DNA of 64,000 bases from Archegozetes longisetosus (Eukaryota; Arthropoda; Arachnida; Sarcoptiformes; Trhypochthoniidae): positions 13,858,387 through 13,922,386 of the forward strand of contig JAEMBT020000006.1 in the NCBI GenBank assembly GCA_018873245.2. The letters run 5' to 3'. Below are positions 48,101 to 57,496 of this stretch, in pieces. The notes under the pieces were generated by a model. It had not been told where the DNA came from. It worked only from the letters and a program-made list of their open reading frames with translations, and did not search any database. The position numbers and the translations under genes are program-made. The first letter of the stretch is position 1. Each line of letters opens with the position of its first letter.

Positions 48101-50011
48101 GTTTAATGAAATTTTGATAAATTAATTAAAAACTAAAGAGCTATTTATTGTCTAAACAAATTTCCACAATCATTTCTAGAACTTGATTCACAAAACCGAA
48201 AGATATGTCTGAACTTGGTTAAAATTCATGTCACTTAAAGCTGATATCTATTCATGGTATGAAATATGCTTTTATTTTCCTTACAATTGTAAGTCAAGTA
48301 GATTACAGAAATCAAATTATGAATTATGCCATGTAAAACATGATGTTTGTTGAATTCAGAGTTTTTCCAAAAGATCGTAGTCTATATCTAATAGGGAACT
48401 TTATTTTTACAGCCAAAGAATATTGGATGCAAACGAGTAAGTAGGGCGTAAACTGAAATATAATAGCCTGGCATGTAATGATTATGCATTTATGCATAAG
48501 TTTAATGCATGTTCTAGGAATCTTCTTTGGCCAAATTATTAAAGCGACTAACATTAGCCTTTTATGCTAGATGTTCACACGTTTTTAGGCGCTGATTTAT
48601 GTGTTTGTAAGTCAAGTTTATGTCCTCAACTGCTTGAGAAAGTCTTTTGTGCACTAGATGTAAAAATGGGACATTTAGTAATGTGGCCTAAGCTGCGGTC
48701 AGAATTTATGATGATAAAAGTTTTTGACGTTTTCATAAACGTCAGAATTGAAAAATTGCAAGTGATGGTACTAGGGTGGATTCTTCGTAGGATCTAATCT
48801 TTCTTAATTAGTCTCAGTTTAGTAGAAGTCTGATTAGCAGTATGAGTCAATTTAACAATAGGGTCAATAATAGTCAATTTAACCGAAACAGGTTAAAATC
48901 AGTTTGACAACTGATCCCGTCTCTAAAACTCAAGTTTTGTTCTTTGATTCATATTTACCTGCTCAAAATTCAAAATTTAATAATAATTAGCAAATTTAGA
49001 TAGAAGCTTGAACATCAATAGTGAACAGAAAATGATGACTAGAAACATCTAATTAAATACTAGATTTTGTAGATTCATTTTCATAAAGATTTGAGCTCAA
49101 TTTTGAGGTTTTAAAAAATATAACTTTTAACTTATTACTAGAGTTATGAAAAATATTTATTCATACTTTTTGAATAACTGAATAGAATTTTTAGGTTTAT
49201 ATTTACTAATTTGGCTTAATACTTGTAGTTCCTACTTACAGTATATCATTGTTTAGTCAACTTTTAGAATTGATTATATCGATTATGAAACACTTTGGAA
49301 ATGCATCATTAAAATGTATACACGAAACTTATATCCTTGAAACTCGAGCTCCACGATCATCTTGAAAAATAAAGAGGCTTTTCTAAAACCTAAACGAAGA
49401 ATTTAATATTTTAGGCCAAACTGATTCATTAAAACGGCATCCTGCTACACTGACTCCTACCAGGCTAACTCATACCAATACTCGATGACTTCATTGGATA
49501 GACTCTATTACTTTACAGACATAATAAGCTTAAGAAAATGAATCAATCGATTAAAAAGTTTCGAATTTCTTATATGCCTGTTTAAATTGAGTTGCTCAAC
49601 CTAACTTAGCCTAACAATTGACGTGTTATTTGCATTAACTAAAGTTTCAAATTCTTTTCCATATGAAGTAATAAAAATAAACATAAATATAAATTCGAAT
49701 CTTTTATTAAGAAATGGCAATTGTAGTAAGCTGAATATTTTCAAGTATCCCACCTTAGAAGTGGCTTAATTGACAAGACTAAATAAAAGATAAACTTTCT
49801 CTGTTTTTCTCTACTCTATTTAGTGATTCTTATATCTATCTATTCATTTATTGAGATGCAGACATCTATAATTTATTTTCTATTTTAGAAGCAATCTTAT
49901 TTTTTATTCTTTACCATTATCTTAGACTATGTTTCCATTCTAACTTTGACTTCGAGTTGAAAAAATAAACGACGAGACATTAAAATCTATTCCTTTAACA
50001 TATTACTAGGC

Positions 50012-50560
50012 GCGTAAAAGTAAAACAACTTACGATTGTATTTCAAAAGCAATAACTTTAGCAGTATTTAATTTACAGTATATTTAAAACAGGATCTGAG
50101 CCTTTATTTGAAATTAATTTTATTTCGGAATACATATATGATCGTGCGTGCAAACCTAATGCCAACGATTGACTTCTATTCATAAGGTATAAGGAGTGTG
50201 TTTACAGTTATATTATTAAAGAAGAAAGTTCGTTTATCCAAAATAGTCACCATTAGCTTCAATACATTCCTCATATCTTATAATTAGATGATCAAATACT
50301 TTGCTGTATCCAATTTTTTTTGCAAAAGCTAATGGTGACTATTTTGAATAAATGAACTTTCTTCCTTAATAATATAACTGTAAACACATTCCTTATACCC
50401 ATGAACAGAAGTCAATCGTAGGCATGAAGTTGGAACGTACGATCGTAATAAAATTAATTTCAAATTAAGGCTCAGATTCTGCTTTAAATATACTGCAAAT
50501 AAAGTACTCTCAAAGTTATTGCTTCTGATATACAATCGTAAGTTGTTTTCACTTTTACGC
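50012..50560. mobile_element. foldback element made of two inverted mariner-type 3' ends
   Basis: Two arms of about 240 bases (50012-50260 and 50323-50560) are close reverse complements, differing by scattered substitutions and small indels, around a loop of about 62 bases. The outer ends begin GCGTAAAAGT, then AACAACTTACGATTGTAT. Read outward, each arm starts with codons for ANGDYF and a stop (RYEECIEANGDYFG in the left arm, KANGDYFE in the right), which resembles the C-terminus of mariner-family transposases. About 240 bases of 3' UTR plus terminal repeat follow. No transposase remains. No clear TA target duplication was found at the ends. Confidence 0.75.
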
Positions 50561-52261
50561 ACTACATATACAAACTATAATTATCGAAAGTGGTTCAAAC
50601 TGTAAACAATTGATTCCCTTTAATAAAAATATTGAAACGGAAAATAAAATAAATAAATTTTTAATGTAATAATGATTGTAATTTAGCCAAAAAGCACCTT
50701 TCCTAGAAGGATGCTCGAATTGTAAAGCTGTAGAGCGCTTACGACTCATGTTGAGCTCATCAATAGAATTAAAGTTATATAGCTTAGTCTAAGGAACCAC
50801 TCATTTCTTCTGATTTGTGACTTCTGTTTTCTAAATTATAGATAATAGTTATGTCTTCCACGAATTCAAGCCATATATAACTTACAGAAATTTCATAAGA
50901 TATATAATGTATAAAATATAAATTAGGCCAAAGTCATCATCAATATAAACAATTAGAAACAATTAGAAGCATAAAGTTGCGCTTTACTAAACAAGATTAA
51001 TTTTGCCGCATTATATTCGTAGAATCTATTGTTTGCTTCAATTTACCTAATCTTTTTGACAACTGCTTAGAAAAACTAATAAAGTTTAGCTTTTTATTTA
51101 TTTTGAACTCTATTTGAGGGAACTTCCTAGAGAGTGAATTGCCTTTTTTCATATCATAAATAACCTCAATATTTTGTTGATAAGTTTATATATTACTTTT
51201 TCATTTGAAATCCGTTTGGTTTGTGATGATTTGAACTATTTCTTGCTAAACCTCGAAAGCTATTTGCCGCCAAAGCATAATGTGTTTCGTGATGTTTTGG
51301 AAATACTTTAAATTAAGTTTTTAACATTTGAAAAATCAATAGATAGAAGATACGCGGCACAATATAACACGTCAATCACTTGTTTACTTCAACTCAAAAT
51401 ATTACGAAATTCTGAAATATTACGAAATTCTGAAATATTACGATCAAAGAAAAATTTTAAAATGTTTTTATCCATATTTTAAAAGGATTTTATCCGACAA
51501 TATTTGTACAGATTACTGTACAACTGAATCAAGTTTAGCCAACGCAAAAATGTATTACTGAAAATTAACTGCTAACACAAATTTTATAAAACAATAGATT
51601 CTTTGATGGAAGAATCTATTTTTTACTTTGAAAAGCTCTTCGTTACAAGAAACACCTTAAAAAGTGTTTGTTGTGCTTACTTAACTTAGATTTAAACATT
51701 CTAGAAGATGTTATTTATGCTAACACTTCAATTGAGCTCCAATTCTATTTATTTCAGTTAAACAAACTCTCATTTTAAAAGGAGTACATTCTCAAATAGT
51801 ATCATTCCAAATCTTAGTACATATTTTCAGCTCTTATTCATGACGCAAACTGTTTTCTGATGAATTTTATAATTTTATAGTCAAGATTTTGTTAGCTGTC
51901 TGTTGCTCGCAACTTCAATCGATCGAAGCTCAAGTCTAAAGATTTGAAGCTATTTTCAATCTAGACTTTTATATTTATTTCATTAAATTCAATCGTTTTC
52001 TGCCAATCTTTAAAATGATTCTCAAACTTTAATTTAGTTATGCTGAATTTTGAGCCACAAAAATCAGGACATGACAAAACTGCTGCCGTTCTGTAACGAC
52101 AGTATAATATAAATCAAATCGATAAAGATATCCGATTCGACGCACTTTTCAAAGTCAATGTCATTATCCGAGGCGACTTATTGCGCAAAAAATTATTTGT
52201 TTATAGTAAAATTTCAGATAATTTGACTGAAAAATAGTAGATTTTACTGAAGGATCAAAAA
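50561..52261. other. intergenic, upstream of EB/PY gene B
   Basis: AT-rich with an 18-bp tandem repeat at 51397-51443. A TATAATATAAAT stretch near 52105 could serve as a promoter element for the gene at 52262. No gene was seen. Confidence 0.4.
51397..51443. repeat. 18-bp tandem repeat, 2.6 copies
   Basis: The unit AAATATTACGAAATTCTG is repeated exactly, with a partial third copy. Confidence 0.9.
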
Positions 52262-53068
52262 ATGGATGAAACAAAAGTGTACTTCGAATTGATAGTCATA
52301 TCAGTATTCATAAATATTCCTCTAAGTTATTGTTCAAATGTGAACGAAAGCGTAGTCTGTGATGGAGGATATGTTTTAATAGAATCACATAATCAATGTG
52401 CTAAAGCTAAAAGACTGGGAGAGTTGTGCAGTTTCAGCCAACAGTGTCAGTACTTTGACGACAATACTTACTGTGACGAGAAGTGGATCTGCAATGTTAA
52501 ATGCAAAAATGGACAAGAACTGAACCCAAAAATCGGCCTATGTCTTACCAAACTAAACAAAACTTTTGAAATGGCTTTACGCGAATTTGCTGTTAATTTG
52601 AGACAGAAAAATTCTAGCCAAAACTCAAGTTCTAATAAGAGCCGGACTATAAACTTGTTTTCATTATTACACTCCACTTCTAATAATAACGGCGTCTGTC
52701 CTTTCGATAATCGTTGGAATAAATATACGCAGTCATGTGAAATAAATCCGTTTCTTGTTAATTCTGGAACTCTGCTTTTGTCTTTTGGATTTGCCATTGC
52801 TTTCATTTTCATCATTTTAATGGTGTATAGAAAACGACAGAGCGAATCGATAAATTTGTTTCAAACTCTCAATGCTTTCAATATTTCAAACAATCAGACT
52901 CTAGGCTTACGCGAACCTGTTGTCTATTTCGTACCAGTTCCTAATGAAGATGGAGCTTCAGGTGAACCACCTCCATATCAAGAAGTAGTTAACAATAATC
53001 CAAATAATTGCAAACTTCCCTCATATGAAGAGGCAATGAGTATACCTGCAGCAACAACTAATCAATAA
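52262..53068 (+). CDS. EB-like Cys-rich membrane protein with PY motifs (paralogue B)
   Basis: Single exon, 268 aa. Signal peptide about 1-24 (ELIVISVFINIPLSYC). The Cys-rich ectodomain has CSFSQQCQYFDDNTYC at 56-71, the same motif as in its two paralogues, plus CDEKWICNVKC. A Ser/Asn-rich stalk with many N-glycosylation sites (about 115-143) leads to a second small Cys pair (GVCPFDNRW..SCE). One membrane helix lies at about 167-189, followed by YRKRQ. The tail carries PPPY (236-239) and LPSYEEA (252-258). Poly(A) AATAAA at 53222. It lies 627 bases upstream of paralogue C on the same strand, so B and C look like a tandem duplication. Function unknown; PY motifs suggest binding to WW domains of HECT ligases. 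Confidence 0.85.
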   Translation: MDETKVYFELIVISVFINIPLSYCSNVNESVVCDGGYVLIESHNQCAKAKRLGELCSFSQQCQYFDDNTYCDEKWICNVKCKNGQELNPKIGLCLTKLNKTFEMALREFAVNLRQKNSSQNSSSNKSRTINLFSLLHSTSNNNGVCPFDNRWNKYTQSCEINPFLVNSGTLLLSFGFAIAFIFIILMVYRKRQSESINLFQTLNAFNISNNQTLGLREPVVYFVPVPNEDGASGEPPPYQEVVNNNPNNCKLPSYEEAMSIPAATTNQ

Positions 53069-53695
53069 TCTATTGTCTAATGAATGTGTAAAAAGTCGTG
53101 TTTTAAAACTCGTACTGTATTACATGATAAACTGTAATTTGGCTGAAAATGTAAAAATATTTTTTCAAAGTCACATTAGTACGAATATTTTGTTTGCATA
53201 AAGTTATCGAGGTTTTACTCAAATAAAAGACATCACATATATGTTTTATAACAGGAGTTTTATTATTTTATAAATAAAGACTGATAATAAACTTATATAT
53301 TCAATATTTATAAATCATGAACCAATATTTTAAATTTAGTAGATGAAAATTCTCTACAAAAAGTCAAACGCGATAAATATCACAAATTTTCTAAATTGAT
53401 CGTAGTTTTTAGTACGAAAAAGTTAACTAAGGGCCAAAAATTGAGATATATGTTGAATCATACAGAAATTTGAAAGAACTAATTAATTGATTGAGATTAA
53501 TCTTGTGATGGGCTTGAATGCGCAACAGCGACTATTACGAAAGATATATCTCTCGAATCTATTTACCGGTCATGTTTAAGACAGTATTATATAATATTAA
53601 TCGATAATCTAGTGCAGCGACGCATTCGGTATCTCTCAGAAAATGATGGCTGAGATCAAACCGAATTAAGCTTTGTATTCATAAAATCAAATCAT
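53069..53695. other. spacer between paralogues B and C
   Basis: 627 bases with the poly(A) signal of gene B at 53222 and presumably the promoter of gene C. No other feature was seen. Confidence 0.5.
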
Positions 53696-54448
53696 ATGAA
53701 CTATTTTTTTGTAATGTGCTTATATTTTCACTTAACAGTTCTTATAACTTTTATAAGATTTGTAACGAGTTGTGATGTGGGCTATGTTTATGTCAATTAT
53801 CAGTGTGTTATCGCCAAAAGATTGAACGATTTTTGTCATGTAGATCAAGAATGTCGCTATTATGACTACAATACAGTTTGCGAGGATTCGATATGTTTGT
53901 GTAGAAGTGAATTTAAATACAATTCACTACTACGAAAATGTATTATAAGAGGAATTATTTTCACAAACAAAATAGGATTTGACGAACACTATATTTCACG
54001 ACTTAATAACTCATTGATTCCTGTTTTCAAGTCAAGAGATATTGATGAATTCGCTGAAAACCAAACTTCATTGTATAACAGTTGTCCGTATGGGTATATG
54101 GATCAATTGACCCAAAAATGCCAAAATAAACTTATAGAATTAAACGTCGAAACTCTACTTTTTCTCTTCTCTCTCATAATTATCTTTTCAGTCATATTAG
54201 TTATTGTTTTCAGCCAAAAAGGTTCGAATTTCACTCAAACCGATGCTCTCAATAACGGAATTTCATACCAGGATTTAATGGCATTACAGACCTTCGAGAG
54301 TCGGTCAGATGAAACGGATCTGAAAGAAACTAATTTCTCTTATCCTCCATCTTATCAAGAAGTTCAAAATAAAGAAACTATTGTGACAATCAATGACGAT
54401 CTGCCGACATATGAAGATGCTATCAATCTTCCGAAACTTATCAAGTAA
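53696..54448 (+). CDS. EB-like Cys-rich membrane protein with PY motifs (paralogue C)
   Basis: Single exon, 250 aa. Signal peptide about 1-25. The ectodomain opens with CDVGYVYVNYQC, followed by the family motif CHVDQECRYYDYNTVC at 47-62, CLCRSEFKYN, a stalk with N-glycosylation sites, then CPYGYMDQLTQKC just before the membrane helix (about 152-173). The tail has YPPSYQE (216-222) and LPTYEDA (236-242). The spacing between the two PY motifs is similar to that in A and B, while most other residues have diverged. Poly(A) AATAAA at 54707. EB-module proteins occur in arthropods and nematodes; this exact combination with tandem PY motifs is not one I can name. Confidence 0.85.
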   Translation: MNYFFVMCLYFHLTVLITFIRFVTSCDVGYVYVNYQCVIAKRLNDFCHVDQECRYYDYNTVCEDSICLCRSEFKYNSLLRKCIIRGIIFTNKIGFDEHYISRLNNSLIPVFKSRDIDEFAENQTSLYNSCPYGYMDQLTQKCQNKLIELNVETLLFLFSLIIIFSVILVIVFSQKGSNFTQTDALNNGISYQDLMALQTFESRSDETDLKETNFSYPPSYQEVQNKETIVTINDDLPTYEDAINLPKLIK

Positions 54449-55053
54449 TTCATAAAGTATAACGTTTTGTTATTGTATATGTTGAGGTACACTCCAGTCC
54501 ATTCCCATAAATGAGTATTGTCTTCAAATTGATTATTGATTTTGGGAATGGTGTTCAAGAAAGAGAATTTATGAGAAGAGTTTACTTATATGAGACTGAT
54601 ATTTGTTGCAAATTATTCTTTTATGAAACCTTTATTCCAGATCCGCTCTAATTACGAAATGTTTAAATCTATGTTCTTATAAACTTGATATATAACTATT
54701 AAAGCAAATAAAATTGCATTTATTTTTAAACAAAAGCTCAATTTATTCTTTTGCAAAACATACTAGAAATTCAATGAGGTGTATGCATAAATTCACACAA
54801 CTTAACAAATCAAACGGAGATCAGTTTTTTAAAAATCAATTCAAATTAAAACAAAAGTAAATCAGATCTGATATAAAACTGCAGTGAATTATGGTTAGAG
54901 TAAAGTTATGATAAAATTCAGAATGTCGAATGAATTGAATGATTGCACAATTTTGCTAATAACGATCCAACATTTTAAACAATATAATGATCTGAAACTT
55001 GAACATTCAATAGTTATCTAAATGACAAACCTATACAATAAATATTGTTGGAA
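54449..55053. other. convergent 3' flanks of paralogue C and EED
   Basis: The plus-strand EB/PY gene and the minus-strand EED gene end facing each other here. AATAAA at 54707 serves the former. No gene was seen. Confidence 0.5.
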
Positions 55054-56538
55054 TTAATTTTGCACTAAATCCCATCTCCAAACAGATGAATCTTCGCAAA
55101 CGCATATGAGAATAGATCCATCACTGCTGAAACTCGTTTGTCTGATAGCTGACTTGCACTTCGGATGAGACAATTCTGCTGGCTTTACATCGAACGGATC
55201 GTCACAATCGGTATCCCAAACATAAGTGACGCCTACAGAGTTGCCAACAGACAAAAGACTCTGCTCTTCATTCATCGAGAACTTCATAAACCAAATATTA
55301 CAGGCACTGAAAGAGAACTTATCAATAAGACTAATCTCTTTACTCGATTCATTAGTTTTGTTAATGACAAAGCCGTTTTTATTGTCCAATGGTTTGGGTT
55401 TCCAACAGATGATCTCATTATCGCAAGATTTCGAGAGCACAAAATTGCCGAACCATTGAACACAATCCACATAATTATTGTGAACATCTCTTGTCGTAAA
55501 GACAGGAAAGTGTTCGCATTGAGTCTCAAAATACTTATTCTCATCCCAATCATCAGACGCTTTGATGGCATTCACAATATTCTTCTTATCTATTGACCAA
55601 ATTTTGATCGAGTGGTCCATTCCTCCACTTATAACAAACTTATTGCTCAACAAATGAAAGTCAGCGCTAATCACTTGATCTCTATGTCCAGAGTCGCCAC
55701 CAAATTTTGCGATACAAATACAAGTCTTTATATTCCATAATCTCAATGAGTAGTCTTTACTCGAAGACAATAACAGATTCAAGTTATAAGGATTTATCTT
55801 AAGATCATTGATAGCACTTCCGTGTCCGATAAGATGTTTAATACATTTCTGTTGAGCGCAATCAATGATACGAATGATAGCTCGAACTCCACCTGTGATT
55901 ATCAATGGATTACCACTTAAGCTGTCAAAACACCAGACTGCTGTCCAAAAATCTTCTTTTGGATCAGGATCTGAGTAGCACTGAACCAAACGGTTGGATC
56001 CATTCTGAAGGCATTCGTAAACAGACACTTTATTGCCTCCAACGGTTGCGAAGAAGTTGTTATCCTTTGGCAGATTGTGGTTAAACTGAACTCCATATAA
56101 AGGCTTATTATTTTTGTCTTTAATGAAAGAGCGAAACTTGAAATTCAAGCTTGAATTGCGTTTCTCTCTGGTGTCGTTAAATAGAAACTCTTCTCCAATA
56201 TGTTCCTCAGCGTCTTTCTCGATAGGTAGTCCTTTGTCCCCTCCTTCCACTTGAATCGATTGGTCGCAATCTTTGGTGGTTTTAGTTTTGACTTCAGATA
56301 TGATTAAATGATTGTCTAATTTATTTTTCTTTTTCTTCGCTTTGTTTCTCTTTTTTGGTGACGAGTCATCTATTAATGAAAAAGTAGTTGAAATAATAAA
56401 ATGTAAAACTATTTTTGGTGAAAAATAAAATGATTTTTTAATAAAATGAGTACCACTTTTCACGTTATTATCACTTAAGTTAATATTCAATGTTTTTAGA
56501 CTTTGCTTTTGATTCAATTTTGCTAATTTTGACGACAT
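55054..56538 (-). CDS. EED / extra sex combs, WD40 subunit of Polycomb repressive complex 2
   Basis: Two exons: 56454-56538 and 55054-56369, about 466 aa (human EED 441). EED binds H3K27me3 and activates EZH2 in PRC2 in the nucleus. A Lys-rich N-terminus (KKRNKAKKKKNK) precedes seven WD40 repeats. Diagnostic blocks match human EED in order: PLYGVQFN, FATVGGNKVSVYEC, AIIRIID..CIKHLIGHGSAIND, NLLLSSSKDYSLRLWNI, GGDSGHRDQVISADF, GGMDHSIKIW, FPVFTTRDVHNNYVDCVQW, LSKSCDNEIICWKP, AIRQTSFSSDGSILICVCED and VWRWD. Of the trimethyl-lysine aromatic cage, human F97 and W364 are kept, Y148 is Trp (EDFWTAVW) and Y365 is Phe (NIWFMKFS). The 84-base intron is in frame and stop-free, so unspliced RNA would encode 28 extra residues. 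Confidence 0.95.
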   Translation of the reverse strand: MSSKLAKLNQKQSLKTLNINLSDNNVKSGTHFIKKSFYFSPKIVLHFIISTTFSLIDDSSPKKRNKAKKKKNKLDNHLIISEVKTKTTKDCDQSIQVEGGDKGLPIEKDAEEHIGEEFLFNDTREKRNSSLNFKFRSFIKDKNNKPLYGVQFNHNLPKDNNFFATVGGNKVSVYECLQNGSNRLVQCYSDPDPKEDFWTAVWCFDSLSGNPLIITGGVRAIIRIIDCAQQKCIKHLIGHGSAINDLKINPYNLNLLLSSSKDYSLRLWNIKTCICIAKFGGDSGHRDQVISADFHLLSNKFVISGGMDHSIKIWSIDKKNIVNAIKASDDWDENKYFETQCEHFPVFTTRDVHNNYVDCVQWFGNFVLSKSCDNEIICWKPKPLDNKNGFVINKTNESSKEISLIDKFSFSACNIWFMKFSMNEEQSLLSVGNSVGVTYVWDTDCDDPFDVKPAELSHPKCKSAIRQTSFSSDGSILICVCEDSSVWRWDLVQN

Positions 56539-57496
56539 TTCGATTTAAAAGGTTCACAAACAAAACTGATATTGATTAATATTTTAAGAACAAGATATTT
56601 GTTTTTAATCTGAACCTGATGTCAGTATTGCAATAAAATCACAAATACTGTATTTAATACAAGCATATGTTGAGCGCCAAAAATTTTTAATTAGTTCATA
56701 AAAAAGTTAGTCTAGTATTGAAACCTGTTTTGGTACAGTTCTATAAAAAAAATTGAAATTCAATGACTGCCACCCTTTGTATGTAATCAAAGATGACTGT
56801 TTTCCATAAATTTGTCTGATATAATATTTGAAACTATTTCTTGAGTTCGACTTGCAATAACGGTTAAAAAAGTTTTTCTCATAAACCTTCGTTCATATTG
56901 GTTAAATTTGACGCATTCGGGAAACTGTGTTGGCTTACAATCAAAAGTTTTCAGCTTTAAACTTGTTGAAAAACTGATTTAAAACTTTAATCGACTAATT
57001 TAAATTGAATTAGTTTAACGTATAATTGAAATAGTTTAAAGAAAATTACAACCAATAGAAGTTATTAATTGATCATATATTTTAATTTAAAAAATATCAC
57101 AGTTATCAAAAAGTACATTAAAATACTAAACATGTAAGAAATACATGAAATCATATTAATTATCACAGTAACAGTGGATCAAAATATAAAATAATTCAGT
57201 TAAACATTAATTTTGTCGATAAAGTCAGAGTTTTAGAAAACTTTTCGATGCCTTTGCTCTGAAACTTTACTCAATCTTAAAAACTTTTGGACTTCAATGA
57301 TTAGAATCTGATATAATTGTCTTAAACTTTGATGAAAAATTGGATCATCCATTGACGCAAAGGCTAATAGAGTTTAAAGTTTAAGAGTAAAGACAAACAC
57401 TTGAATTTAAGATAAAATTAATTTTGATAATAAAGGAAGAGAGAAATCAATTAGAGAGTATTTAAGTGAAATAAATAGTTGTTTATGTTGTTGATG
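56539..57496. other. spacer between EED and the Dscam-like gene
   Basis: Holds the EED promoter side and the 3' UTR of the Dscam-like gene. No coding signal was seen. Confidence 0.45.

Larger units (their letters stand above)
38370..49990. other. 11.6-kb gene-poor stretch
   Basis: No gene was recognised on either strand. Weak candidates are a frame with signal-peptide-like start and two Cys at 47335-47583 (-), and an exon-like frame after a tttgtag acceptor at 46862-47089 (+). Neither matches a family. It also holds a perfect hairpin at 38767-38799 and a 20-base palindrome at 42109-42128. It may hold the 5' UTR exon of the agatoxin-like gene, or distal regulatory DNA. Confidence 0.4.

Noticed and set aside
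50012..50560. CRISPR-like or viral inverted structure
   Set aside because: The arms are two inverted copies with transposase C-terminal codons; there is no spacer-repeat pattern and the genome is eukaryotic.
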